From Pseudomonadota bacterium (GTDB taxonomy: Bacteria; Pseudomonadota; Gammaproteobacteria; Burkholderiales; Burkholderiaceae_C): a stretch of 10,080 bases of DNA. Both the position numbers and the translations under genes were made by a program. Location: positions 1 through 10,080 of the forward strand of contig JAEXBL010000009.1 of assembly GCA_023394015.1 (NCBI GenBank). The letters are read 5' to 3'. Shown here piece by piece: positions 1 to 7,214 of the stretch (the stretch's first letter is position 1; each line of letters starts with the position of its first letter). The notes under the pieces are model-generated. The model saw nothing but the letters and a program-made list of their open reading frames with translations, searched no databases and was not told the origin of the DNA.

Positions 1-1703
1 CGCCGCTGCTGCCCAAGGCGGCCTCGCTGAGCGACCTGATCGACCTGTCGGAAGACGCCACGGCCGAACACTACAAGAGCGCGCTGGAGCTGGCCGTGAA
101 GGACCGCGGCCTGGACGGCGTGCTGGCCATCTACTCGCCCAAGTTCGGCGGCGACTCCGACGCCGTGGCGCGCGAGCTGGTGCAGATCAGGCCGCGCCTG
201 GCCAAGCCGCTGGTGGCCTGCTGGATGGGCGACTCCTCGGTGCAGTCGGCGCGCCATGCGCTGGCCGAGGCACAGATCCCGAGCTTTCGCACGCCCGAGG
301 CGGCCGTCGGCGCCTTCGGCAACATCGCCAGCTTCTACCAGAACCAGCAGCTGCTGCAGCAGACGCCGCCGCCGCTGTCGGACCTGGCCGCGCCCGACGT
401 GGAAGGCGCGCGCCTGCTCATCGAAAGCGTGCTGACCGAGCGCCGCAAGGTGCTGACCGAGATGGAGTCGAAGGCGCTGCTGTCGGCCTTCCACATCCCG
501 GTGACGCAGACGCTGCTGGCGCGCAACAGCAACGAGGCGATGATGATCGCCACCCAGATCGGCTTTCCGGTGGCGCTGAAGATCGACTCGCCCGACATCA
601 GCCACAAGAGCGACGTCGGCGGCGTGGCGCTGAACGTGATGAACGCCACCGCCGTGCGCGACATCTGGCAGGGCATGATGGAAGCCGTGCACGCCAAGAA
701 GCCCGAGGCGCGCATCAACGGCGTCACCATCCAGCCCATGGCGCGCAAGGCGCGCGGGCGCGAGCTGTACATCGGCGTGGTCACCGACGACCCGTTCGGC
801 CCCGTGATCGCCTTCGGCGCCGGCGGCACCATGATCGAGCTGTTCCACGACCACGCCATGGAGCTGCCGCCGCTGAACCAGTTCCTGGCGCGCCGGCTCA
901 TCGAGCGCTCGCGCGTGCACGAGACCCTGGGCGAGTGGCGCGGCGCGCCGGCGGTGCACAAGGCGGCGCTGGAGCACGTGCTGCTGCGCGTGTCCGAGAT
1001 GGTGTGCGAGCTGCCCCAGCTGCGCGAGATGGACATCAACCCGGTCATCGTCGACGAGCACGGCGTGGTGGCGGTGGACGCGCGCATCGTCATCGGCCCG
1101 GCGGTGCAGACCTCGCCCGGGCGCGCCGGCCGCTACGGGCACCTGTCGATCCTGCCCTACCCCAAGCGCTGGGAGCAGGTGTGGCCGCTGCGCGGCGGCG
1201 GCGAATACACCGTGCGCCCGATCCACCCCGACGACGCCGAGCCGCTGCAGGCCATGATGAAGCGGCTGTCGCCCGAGAGCCGCTACTTCCGCTTCGTCTC
1301 CAACATGGCCGAGCTGCCGCCCAACATGCTGTCGCGCTTCACGCTGATCGACTACGACCGCGAGATGGCGCTGTGCGCCGTGGTGCGCGAGGAAGTGGCG
1401 GGCGAGGACGGCCAGAAGACCGAGCGCGACCGCATCATCGCCGTCTCGCGCTACATCACCAACCCCGACCAGAACACCTGCGAGTTCTCGCTGGTGGTGG
1501 ACGACGCCTACGCCGGCCAGGGCCTGGGCACGCGCATGATGCTGAGCATCATGGACGTGGCGCGCGAGAAAGGCCTGCAGGAAATCATCGGCCTGGTGCT
1601 GACGCAGAACAACGGCATGCTCAAGCTGATGCGCAGCCTGGGCTTCGAGGTGAAGGCGTACCCGGAGGACCCCGACTTCCGGCTGGTGACGCATCCCTTG
1701 TGA
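1..1703 (+). CDS. Pat-like protein: ADP-forming acyl-CoA synthetase/ATP-grasp fused to GNAT acetyltransferase (5' partial)
   Basis: The reading frame is open from base 3 to the TGA at 1701-1703, giving 566 visible residues. The family is usually about 880-900 residues, so the N-terminal CoA-binding region lies before the window. Visible parts in order are the end of the succinyl-CoA-ligase-like domain (about 1-125), an ATP-grasp domain (about 150-365) with SHKSDVGGV at 200-208 and EMDINPV from 342, and a GNAT domain (about 403-560). The acetyl-CoA-binding loop reads AGQGLG at 504-509; the first position of the usual Q/R-x-x-G-x-G/A motif is Ala. Known relatives (Pat/PatZ/YfiQ) are cytoplasmic protein lysine acetyltransferases that inactivate AMP-forming acyl-CoA synthetases. 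Whether the ATP-grasp part is catalytic cannot be judged, because the region expected to hold the phosphohistidine is missing. A GTG at 96 is in frame but internal to the domain, so it is not the start. Confidence 0.9.
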   Translation, partial: PLLPKAASLSDLIDLSEDATAEHYKSALELAVKDRGLDGVLAIYSPKFGGDSDAVARELVQIRPRLAKPLVACWMGDSSVQSARHALAEAQIPSFRTPEAAVGAFGNIASFYQNQQLLQQTPPPLSDLAAPDVEGARLLIESVLTERRKVLTEMESKALLSAFHIPVTQTLLARNSNEAMMIATQIGFPVALKIDSPDISHKSDVGGVALNVMNATAVRDIWQGMMEAVHAKKPEARINGVTIQPMARKARGRELYIGVVTDDPFGPVIAFGAGGTMIELFHDHAMELPPLNQFLARRLIERSRVHETLGEWRGAPAVHKAALEHVLLRVSEMVCELPQLREMDINPVIVDEHGVVAVDARIVIGPAVQTSPGRAGRYGHLSILPYPKRWEQVWPLRGGGEYTVRPIHPDDAEPLQAMMKRLSPESRYFRFVSNMAELPPNMLSRFTLIDYDREMALCAVVREEVAGEDGQKTERDRIIAVSRYITNPDQNTCEFSLVVDDAYAGQGLGTRMMLSIMDVAREKGLQEIIGLVLTQNNGMLKLMRSLGFEVKAYPEDPDFRLVTHPL

Positions 1704-1859
1704 TCCCCCCTGAGTCGGCCTGCGGCCGCCATCCCCCCAGAGGGGGGCCAACCCAGGTGGTCGGGGGGCCCCCGACCACGGCGTTCGCGAACGGCCTGCT
1801 CCGCGGCCATTTGAAAGGCTTGCTGCGCAGCCTTGGGCCAAGTTGCGCTGGCCTGGCTT
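1704..1859. repeat. Intergenic tract of clustered inverted repeats between convergent genes
   Basis: This gap between two genes that end towards each other holds a series of inverted repeats. They are six C / six G with a 3-nt loop (1733-1747), an 11-bp perfect stem GTGGTCGGGGG/CCCCCGACCAC (1757-1779), a 12-bp perfect palindrome CGTTCGCGAACG (1782-1793), AAGGCT/AGCCTT (1815-1834) enclosing GCTGCGCAGC, and GGCCA/TGGCC (1836-1853). No T-tract follows any stem on either strand, so a classical intrinsic terminator is not supported. The tract probably ends transcription from both sides or is a dispersed intergenic repeat; similar C-rich/G-rich gap sequences are familiar from Comamonadaceae genomes (recalled, not searched). 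Confidence 0.6.
1757..1779. terminator. Perfect 11-bp GC-rich hairpin, possible bidirectional terminator
   Basis: Two 11-base arms (GTGGTCGGGGG and CCCCCGACCAC) are separated by a single G. The stem lies 54 bp after the Pat-like gene stop and 81 bp beyond the araC-type gene stop, so it could stall polymerase from both directions. There is no run of T after it on either strand, so this is a structural inference only. Confidence 0.35.
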
Positions 1860-2924
1860 CTAATCTGGCAGCGCTCTGGGTTGGCCCGCGCTGTGCGGTG
1901 GGGCGCCGGCCGCCTGGGCCTGCCGGTACTGCGCCGGGGTCAGTCCGGTCCACTGGCGGAAGGCGCGGATGAAGCTCTTGTCGCTGTCGAAGCCGGCCGC
2001 CCGCGCCACGCGCGCCACCGGCTGGCGGGTGCGCAGCAGCAGCGCGCTGGCGCGGGCCTGGCGCACCTCGTCCTTCAGCGCCTGCAGGCTGGTGCCCTCG
2101 CGCCGCAGCTGGCGGTGCAGCGTGCGTGGCGACAGCCCCAGCCGGGCGGCCAGGGTGTCGGCGGTGTGCGCCGCCTGCGGCTGCTGCAGCCACTGGCGCA
2201 CGCGGCGCGACAGCAGCACGTCGCGCCGGTAGGGCCACACCATGATGGGCAGGGCGCGGCGCAGCAGTTGGTCCAGCGCGGCGGCGTCGCGCCGCAGCGG
2301 CAGCGCCAGGCAGGCGGCGTCGAACTGCAGCGCCGCCTGCGGCGCGCCAAAGTGCACCGGGCCGGGAAACAGCCGCGGGTAGACGTCGGCGTGCGGCGGC
2401 GCGGCGAAGGGGAACTGCGCCCGCGTCAGTGCGATGGGCGCGTCCACCCACCAGCAGGCCAGGCCGTGCAGGTTGCGCAGCAGCGACAGCAGGGCGAATT
2501 CGCGCAGCGCGCCCAGCTCGCGCTGCTCGGCGATCTCCACCCGCGCCTGGCCGCCGCCGGCGCGCACGGTGAGCGTCACGTCCTCGGTCAGCAGGCCGTG
2601 GTGGCGGCACCAGCGGCCCAGCGCCACGCCCAGCGTGGGGGCGGTGATGCTGGCGCGTGCCAGCAGGCCGTAGCTGCCCCAGGGCAGGCGGCGGCTGAAC
2701 CAGCCGGGGGCCTCGTCGTCCAGTTCCTGCATGGCGGCGGCGCACAGGCGCTCGAACTGCGCCGGGCTCACGCGCGCCTGCGGCTCGGCCGTGGCCGGTG
2801 GCGGGATTCGCGCCTTGCGCAGGGCCGCCGCCGGGTCCCGCCCGCGCTGCGCGTAGGCCAGCAGAATAGCCTGCACAAAGGCCATGGGCGTGCCGGTGGC
2901 GGCGGAGGGCGGGCGCGCGGGCAT
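1860..2924 (-). CDS. AraC-family transcriptional regulator (arabinose-binding-like N-domain)
   Basis: The 354-residue protein has the two-part layout of the OruR/ArgR-like AraC subgroup. An N-terminal effector-sensing region (about 15-215) is followed by a C-terminal DNA-binding domain. That domain has helix-turn-helix 1 at about 254-274 ([19 protein letters not shown]), helix-turn-helix 2 at about 302-323 ([20 protein letters not shown]), and the family signature [13 protein letters not shown] at 322-334. It is divergent from the acyl-CoA synthetase gene with a 137-bp gap, so it most simply controls that gene and the genes after it; this is inferred from position only. The start is uncertain. 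ATG at 2924 gives the full ORF, but Met14 (codon at 2883-2885) begins the conserved part, and neither has a clear Shine-Dalgarno sequence. The ligand is unknown. Confidence 0.9.
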   Translation of the reverse strand: MPARPPSAATGTPMAFVQAILLAYAQRGRDPAAALRKARIPPPATAEPQARVSPAQFERLCAAAMQELDDEAPGWFSRRLPWGSYGLLARASITAPTLGVALGRWCRHHGLLTEDVTLTVRAGGGQARVEIAEQRELGALREFALLSLLRNLHGLACWWVDAPIALTRAQFPFAAPPHADVYPRLFPGPVHFGAPQAALQFDAACLALPLRRDAAALDQLLRRALPIMVWPYRRDVLLSRRVRQWLQQPQAAHTADTLAARLGLSPRTLHRQLRREGTSLQALKDEVRQARASALLLRTRQPVARVARAAGFDSDKSFIRAFRQWTGLTPAQYRQAQAAGAPPHSAGQPRALPD

Positions 2925-3061
2925 GGGCCGAGTGTGCGCAGTCGTGGCGCGATTTGCAACCCCGCTGGCACCTCATGCGCCGTGGGGCCGCCTATGCTTG
3001 GCCACAGGGGCGCTGTAGGATGCCAGGACGCCCTTTTCTTCCACCCAAGGAGACAACCGGG
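2925..3061. promoter_or_regulatory. Divergent intergenic control region (araC-type gene / acyl-CoA synthetase)
   Basis: The 137-bp gap separates the 5' ends of two divergent genes and should hold both promoters and any AraC-type binding sites. I see TATGCT (2993-2998) and TAGGAT (3016-3021) as weak -10-like hexamers, TTGCAA (2954-2959) as a -35-like hexamer with wrong spacing to both, and a small inverted repeat ACAG/CTGT (3004-3016). None of these amounts to a convincing sigma-70 promoter, which would fit activator dependence. AAGGAG at 3047-3052 is the ribosome binding site of the synthetase gene, 9 nt before its ATG. Confidence 0.4.
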
Positions 3062-4774
3062 ATGAGCACCGTTCTCACCGAGAGCCACGCCCGCGGCCGC
3101 ACCGACGTGCCGCTGATCGAGCAGACCATCGGCGCCTTCTTCGACGACATGGTGGAGCGCTTTCCCGAGCGCGAAGCCCTGGTGGTGGCGCACCAGCAGC
3201 GCCGCTTCACCTACCGCCAGCTGCAGACCGAGGTGCGCCGCCTGGCCAGCGCGCTGCTGCGGCTGGGGCTCAAGCCGGGCGACCGCATCGGCATCTGGTC
3301 GCACAACAACACCGAATGGGTGCTGATGCAGCTGGCCACCGGCATGACCGGCCTGGTGCTGGTCAACATCAACCCGGCCTACCGCACGGCCGAGGTGGAA
3401 TACGCGCTGAACAAGGTCGATTGCAAGGCGCTGGTGGTGATGCCCAGCTTCAAGACCAGCGACTACCTGGGCATGCTGCGCGAGCTGGCGCCCGAGTGGG
3501 CGCACGCCAAGCCCGGCGAGGCGCTGCAGTCGCAGCAGCTGCCGCACCTCAAGCACGCGATCTGGATCGACGTGGCGGGCGAGGGCGCCGACGAGCCCGG
3601 CTTCATGCGTTTTTCCGACTTGATGAAGACCGGCGACCCGCAGGACGAGCGCCTGCCGCAGGTGGCCAAGCTGCTGCACAACCGCGACCCCATCAACATC
3701 CAGTTCACCAGCGGTACCACCGGCTTTCCCAAGGGCGCCACGCTGACGCACCGCAACATCCTCAACAACGGCTTCTTCATCGGCGAGGCGATGAAGCTCA
3801 CCGAGCAGGACCGCCTGTGCATCCCCGTGCCGCTGTACCACTGCTTCGGCATGGTGCTGGGCAACCTGGCGGCGCTCACGCACGGCGCCTGCATCGTCTA
3901 CCCCAACGACGCCTTCGACGCGCTCACCGTGCTGGAGACGGTGCAAAAGGAGAAGTGCACCGCCCTGCACGGCGTGCCCACCATGTTCATCGCCGAGCTG
4001 GACCACCCGCGCTTTGCCGAGTTCGACCTCAGCACGCTGCGCACCGGCATCATGGCCGGCAGCCCGTGCCCGATCGAGGTGATGAAGCGCGTGCAGCGCG
4101 ACATGCACATGGAAGAGGTCACCATCGCCTACGGCATGACCGAGACCTCGCCCGTGAGCTGCCAGAGCAGCACCGACACGCCGCTGGAAAAGCGCGTGTC
4201 CACCGTCGGCCTGGTGCAGCCGCACCTGGAGGTGAAGATCATCAACCCCGACACCGGCGAGACCGTGCCGCCCGGCGTGACCGGGGAGCTGTGCACCAAG
4301 GGCTATTCGGTGATGCAGGGCTACTGGGGCGACGAGGCGCTGACGCGCGAGGCCATCGACGCCGACGGCTTCATGCACACGGGCGACCTGGCCACCATGG
4401 ACGAAGAGGGCTACGTCAACATCGTCGGCCGCAGCAAGGACATGGTGATCCGCGGCGGCGAGAACGTGTACCCGCGCGAGATCGAGGAATTCCTCTACCG
4501 CCATCCCAAGATCCAGGACGTGCAGGTGGGCGGCGTGCCCGACCAGCGCTTCGGCGAGGAGCTGTGCGCCTGGATCATCGCCAAGCCCGGCCAGACGCTG
4601 GACGAGGCCGAGGTGCGCGAGTTCTGCAAGGGCAAGATCGCGCACTACAAGGTGCCGAAATACATGAAATTCGTCGCCGAATTCCCGATGACGGTGACCG
4701 GCAAGATCCAGAAGTTCAAGATCCGCGAGCTGATGCAGGAAGAACTCGGCCTTTCCGAAGAAAAAACGGCTTGA
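3062..4774 (+). CDS. AMP-forming fatty acyl-CoA synthetase (AMP-binding, ANL superfamily)
   Basis: This 570-residue enzyme joins a carboxylic acid to CoA through an acyl-adenylate. The ANL core motifs are intact: phosphate loop [11 protein letters not shown] (from 215), YGMTETSP (from 357), HTGDLA (from 439), [22 protein letters not shown] (hinge region), and TVTGKIQKF (544-552) with catalytic Lys548. The ATG at 3062 is chosen because AAGGAG lies 9 nt upstream; an in-frame TTG at 2954 would add 36 low-complexity residues without a ribosome binding site. Its place before mccB suggests it feeds branched or medium-chain acids into the leucine/isovalerate route, as similar ligases do next to liu genes in other proteobacteria. 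Substrate chain length cannot be read from the sequence. Lys548 lies in a P-x4-G-K context (Pro542 to Lys548), the kind of site acetylated by Pat enzymes. Confidence 0.93.
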   Translation: MSTVLTESHARGRTDVPLIEQTIGAFFDDMVERFPEREALVVAHQQRRFTYRQLQTEVRRLASALLRLGLKPGDRIGIWSHNNTEWVLMQLATGMTGLVLVNINPAYRTAEVEYALNKVDCKALVVMPSFKTSDYLGMLRELAPEWAHAKPGEALQSQQLPHLKHAIWIDVAGEGADEPGFMRFSDLMKTGDPQDERLPQVAKLLHNRDPINIQFTSGTTGFPKGATLTHRNILNNGFFIGEAMKLTEQDRLCIPVPLYHCFGMVLGNLAALTHGACIVYPNDAFDALTVLETVQKEKCTALHGVPTMFIAELDHPRFAEFDLSTLRTGIMAGSPCPIEVMKRVQRDMHMEEVTIAYGMTETSPVSCQSSTDTPLEKRVSTVGLVQPHLEVKIINPDTGETVPPGVTGELCTKGYSVMQGYWGDEALTREAIDADGFMHTGDLATMDEEGYVNIVGRSKDMVIRGGENVYPREIEEFLYRHPKIQDVQVGGVPDQRFGEELCAWIIAKPGQTLDEAEVREFCKGKIAHYKVPKYMKFVAEFPMTVTGKIQKFKIRELMQEELGLSEEKTA

Positions 4775-4816
4775 GCGCTTGACGTACAAGCGCAGGCAGC
4801 TCATTAAATCATAGCA
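4775..4816 (+). repeat. Short hairpin repeat of Comamonadaceae type between synthetase and mccB
   Basis: Directly after the synthetase stop codon there is a perfect 7-bp stem GCGCTTG/CAAGCGC (4775-4781 and 4787-4793) with a 5-nt loop. An AT-rich segment AGCTCATTAAATCATAGC (4798-4815) follows. I recall GCGCTTG...CAAGCGC followed by an AGCT...ATAGC module as a frequent dispersed intergenic element in Acidovorax, Comamonas and Polaromonas relatives; copy number here is not checked. It fills nearly all of the 54-bp gap and ends just before the mccB ribosome binding site AAAGG (4816-4820), so it could affect mRNA processing or relative expression of the two genes. Confidence 0.55.
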
Positions 4817-4828
4817 AAGGTGTGATCC

Positions 4829-6451
4829 ATGCCCGTCATTGAAAGCAAGCTCAATCCCCGCTCGGCCGACTTCCAGGCCAACGCCGGCGCCATGCGCACG
4901 CTGGTGGACGACCTCAAGGAGCGGGTGCGCCAGGTCGGCGCCGGTGGCGGCGAGGCCGCGCGCAAGAAGCACATGGACCGCGGCAAGCTGCTGCCGCGCG
5001 TGCGCGTGCAGATGCTGCTCGATCCCGGCACGCCCTTCCTCGAAGTCGCGCCGCTGGCCGCGCTGGGCATGTACCCCGACCGCGACGGCAGCGACAGCGC
5101 GCCCGGCGCCGGCATCGTGGCCGGCATCGGGCGCGTGGCCGGCATCGACTGCATGATCGTCTGCAACGATGCCACCGTGAAGGGCGGCACCTACTACCCG
5201 ATGACGGTGAAGAAGCACCTGCGCGCGCAGGAGATCGCCGAGCAGAACCGCCTGCCCTGCATCTACCTGGTCGATTCCGGCGGCGCCAACCTGCCGAACC
5301 AGGACGAGGTGTTCCCCGACCGCGACCACTTCGGCCGCATCTTCTTCAACCAGGCCAACATGAGCGCCCAGGGCATCGCCCAGATCGCCGTGGTCATGGG
5401 CAGTTGCACGGCCGGCGGCGCCTACGTGCCGGCCATGAGCGACGAAAGCATCATCGTCAAGAACCAGGGCACCATCTTTCTGGGCGGCCCGCCGCTGGTC
5501 AAGGCCGCCACCGGCGAGGTGGTGAGCGCCGAGGATCTGGGCGGCGGCGACGTGCACACGCGCCTGTCCGGCGTGGCCGACCACCTGGCCAACAACGACA
5601 CCCACGCGCTGGCGCTGGCGCGCGAGGCGGTCTCGCGCCTGAACGTCAAGAAGCAGTACAGCGGCGCGCTGCAGGCCCCGGTAGCTCCTAAATATGCAGC
5701 CGAAGAGCTGTACGGCGTGATCCCCACCGACACGCGCAAGCCCTTCGACGTGCGCGAGATCATCGCCCGCATCGTCGACGGCAGCGACTTCCACGAGTTC
5801 AAGGCGCGCTTCGGCACCACGCTGGTGTGCGGCTTCGCCCACATTGAGGGCATGCCGGTGGGCATCGTCGCCAACAACGGCATCCTGTTCAGCGAAAGCG
5901 CGCAAAAGGGCGCCCACTTCATCGAGCTGTGCGGCCAGTGCAAGATCCCGCTGGTGTTCCTGCAGAACATCACCGGCTTCATGGTCGGGCGCAAGTACGA
6001 GAACGAGGGCATCGCCCGCCACGGTGCCAAGATGGTGACGGCCGTGGCCACCGTCAACGTGCCCAAGTTCACCATCATCATCGGCGGCAGCTTCGGCGCC
6101 GGCAACTACGGCATGTGCGGCCGCGCCTACAGCCCGCGCTTTCTGTGGATGTGGCCCAACGCGCGCATCAGCGTCATGGGCGGCGAGCAGGCCGCCGGCG
6201 TGCTGGCCACCGTGCGGCGCGACGGCATCGAGTCCAAGGGCGGCCAGTGGAGCGCCGAGGAAGAAGAAGCCTTCAAGGCCCCCATCCGCCAGCAGTACGA
6301 GGAGCAGGGCCACCCCTACTACGCCACCGCTCGGCTGTGGGACGACGGCATCATCGACCCCGCCGACACCCGCCGCGTGCTGGCGCTGGGCCTGTCGGCG
6401 GCGCAGAACGCGCCGGTGCCGGACGTGAAGTTCGGCGTGTTCCGCATGTGA
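4829..6451 (+). CDS. mccB: 3-methylcrotonyl-CoA carboxylase, carboxyltransferase (beta) subunit
   Basis: This 540-residue biotin-dependent carboxyltransferase matches the usual MccB/LiuB length of about 535. It moves the carboxyl group from carboxybiotin to 3-methylcrotonyl-CoA, giving 3-methylglutaconyl-CoA in leucine and isovalerate breakdown. The N-terminal crotonase-like domain contains [17 protein letters not shown] (from 191) and the segment [19 protein letters not shown]. The C-terminal domain contains [16 protein letters not shown] (from 419) and [11 protein letters not shown]. Retained segments such as [14 protein letters not shown] and [17 protein letters not shown] favour MccB over propionyl-CoA carboxylase beta. 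The ATG at 4829 has AAAGG 8 nt upstream. The biotin carboxylase/biotin carrier subunit (mccA) needed for activity is not in this window. Codons 285-290 are six A/T-ending codons in a row, unlike the rest of the gene. Confidence 0.95.
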   Translation: MPVIESKLNPRSADFQANAGAMRTLVDDLKERVRQVGAGGGEAARKKHMDRGKLLPRVRVQMLLDPGTPFLEVAPLAALGMYPDRDGSDSAPGAGIVAGIGRVAGIDCMIVCNDATVKGGTYYPMTVKKHLRAQEIAEQNRLPCIYLVDSGGANLPNQDEVFPDRDHFGRIFFNQANMSAQGIAQIAVVMGSCTAGGAYVPAMSDESIIVKNQGTIFLGGPPLVKAATGEVVSAEDLGGGDVHTRLSGVADHLANNDTHALALAREAVSRLNVKKQYSGALQAPVAPKYAAEELYGVIPTDTRKPFDVREIIARIVDGSDFHEFKARFGTTLVCGFAHIEGMPVGIVANNGILFSESAQKGAHFIELCGQCKIPLVFLQNITGFMVGRKYENEGIARHGAKMVTAVATVNVPKFTIIIGGSFGAGNYGMCGRAYSPRFLWMWPNARISVMGGEQAAGVLATVRRDGIESKGGQWSAEEEEAFKAPIRQQYEEQGHPYYATARLWDDGIIDPADTRRVLALGLSAAQNAPVPDVKFGVFRM

Positions 6452-6467
6452 TGGAGAAGCTCTAGAA

Positions 6468-6495
6468 TGTGTATGAATCAATTGATATATACACA
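6468..6495. promoter_or_regulatory. Nested palindromic operator upstream of vapB
   Basis: A 28-bp AT-rich palindrome is centred between 6481 and 6482. The outer arms TGTGTAT (6468-6474) and ATACACA (6489-6495) are perfect, the core TCAATTGA (6478-6485) is perfect and shares the same centre, and 24 of 28 positions are symmetric. It ends 12 bp before the vapB ATG and overlaps -10-like TATATA/TATGAA sequences. RHH-type antitoxins of toxin-antitoxin pairs normally bind such sites as dimers to repress their own promoter. GGAG at 6498-6501 follows as the vapB ribosome binding site. Confidence 0.7.
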
Positions 6496-6507
6496 CTGGA
6501 GCCAGCC

Positions 6508-6789
6508 ATGCGAACCAACATCGAGATCGACGACTGCCTGATGGCAGCCGCCATGGAGGCCGGCGGCTTTCGGACCAAGCGCGAGGCCGTGGAGGAGGGA
6601 CTGCGCCTGATCGCGCGGCGCAAGACCTACCAGGACATTCGTGCGCTGCGCGGCAAGCTGCGCTGGGACGATTCGCCGGCGCCGAGGTCGGCATGGGAAC
6701 TGCCCGAGCCGGCGGCGTCCCAGGTCGTCAACCAGCCCGCTGCCGTCTATGGCGCCGCGCGCACGCGCAAAACCGGGGCCAGGCCATGA
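6508..6789 (+). CDS. vapB: VapB-family antitoxin (ribbon-helix-helix type)
   Basis: The 93-residue product begins MRTNIEIDDCLMAAAMEAGG and continues FRTKREAVEEGLRLIARRK, the typical VapB N-terminus: a beta strand for DNA contact followed by two helices that form the dimer. Residues about 47-60 (DIRALRGKLRWDD) match the conserved segment that contacts the toxin. The ATG at 6508 has GGAG 6 nt upstream; an in-frame GTG at 6469 lies inside the operator and is rejected. The last 30 or so residues are Ala/Pro-rich and extend the protein beyond the usual 65-75 residues. The stop codon overlaps the vapC start (ATGA at 6786-6789), the usual translational coupling of antitoxin and toxin. It should neutralise VapC and repress the pair. 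Confidence 0.85.
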   Translation: MRTNIEIDDCLMAAAMEAGGFRTKREAVEEGLRLIARRKTYQDIRALRGKLRWDDSPAPRSAWELPEPAASQVVNQPAAVYGAARTRKTGARP

Positions 6790-7205
6790 TGCTTACGGCC
6801 GACAGCAGCGTCTGGATCGACTACTTCAACGGCGCCGACACCCCCGCTACGGCGGCGCTCGACGGTGCGCTGGACGGCGACGACAGCGATCTGGTCCTGC
6901 TCGACGTGGTGCTGATGGAGGTGCTGCGCGGCTTTCGCTCGCTGCGCGACCTGCGCACCGCTGAGGCCGCCCTGGGCGCGCTGCCCGTGCTGTCGGCCGG
7001 TGGCGAGCAGCTGGCGCGTTCGGCGGCCGCGCTGTATCGCCGGTTGCGGGCGCAGGGCATCACCGTGCGCAGTTCCATCGACCTGTTGGTGGGCGCCTGG
7101 TGCATCGACAACGATGTGGCGCTGCTGCACGCCGACCGCGATTTCGACGGCATGGTGCGCCACCACGGCCTGCGTGCGTTCGAGCCGCCCACCACGCCGC
7201 ACTGA
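6786..7205 (+). CDS. vapC: VapC-family PIN-domain ribonuclease toxin
   Basis: The 139-residue PIN domain has the expected Mg2+-binding acidic residues: Asp6 (TADSSVWIDYF), Glu45 (VLMEVLRGF), Asp99 (RSSIDLLVGAWC) and Asp117 (LLHADRDFD). VapC toxins are site-specific endoribonucleases that cut tRNA or rRNA when the antitoxin is lost; the target here cannot be told. All key residues and the length (about 130-140) look intact, so the toxin is probably functional. The start at ATG 6786 overlaps the vapB stop by four bases; a second ATG at 6789 could also serve. The DinB gene starts 9 bp after the stop, so a vapBC transcript may run on into the genes behind. Confidence 0.88.
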   Translation: MMLTADSSVWIDYFNGADTPATAALDGALDGDDSDLVLLDVVLMEVLRGFRSLRDLRTAEAALGALPVLSAGGEQLARSAAALYRRLRAQGITVRSSIDLLVGAWCIDNDVALLHADRDFDGMVRHHGLRAFEPPTTPH

Positions 7206-7214
7206 AGCCCCGCC

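Noticed and set aside
96..98. GTG at 96 as the start of the first gene.
   Set aside because: The frame is open to the window edge and the upstream residues match the family, so the gene is simply cut by the window.
2954..2956. TTG at 2954 as start of the acyl-CoA synthetase.
   Set aside because: It has no ribosome binding site and adds a low-complexity leader; ATG at 3062 has AAGGAG at good spacing.
1621..2976. A 451-codon open frame on the - strand spanning the AraC-type gene in another frame.
   Set aside because: The translation is low-complexity Arg/Ala/Gly/Pro, while the alternative frame at 1860-2924 carries clear helix-turn-helix motifs.
6469..6471. GTG at 6469 as start of vapB.
   Set aside because: It lies within the palindromic operator; ATG at 6508 has GGAG 6 nt upstream and matches the family N-terminus.
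2768..6694. A 1308-codon open frame on the - strand across the synthetase and mccB genes.
   Set aside because: Its translation is a His/Ala/Val/Gly-rich composition typical of the antisense of GC-rich codons, has no recognisable domain, and runs opposite two genes with intact catalytic motifs.
7206..7214. A possible LexA-controlled promoter before the DinB-family gene, given the family name.
   Set aside because: The gap is only 9 bp and no CTG-N10-CAG-type site suited to control was seen; the gene appears to be read from upstream.
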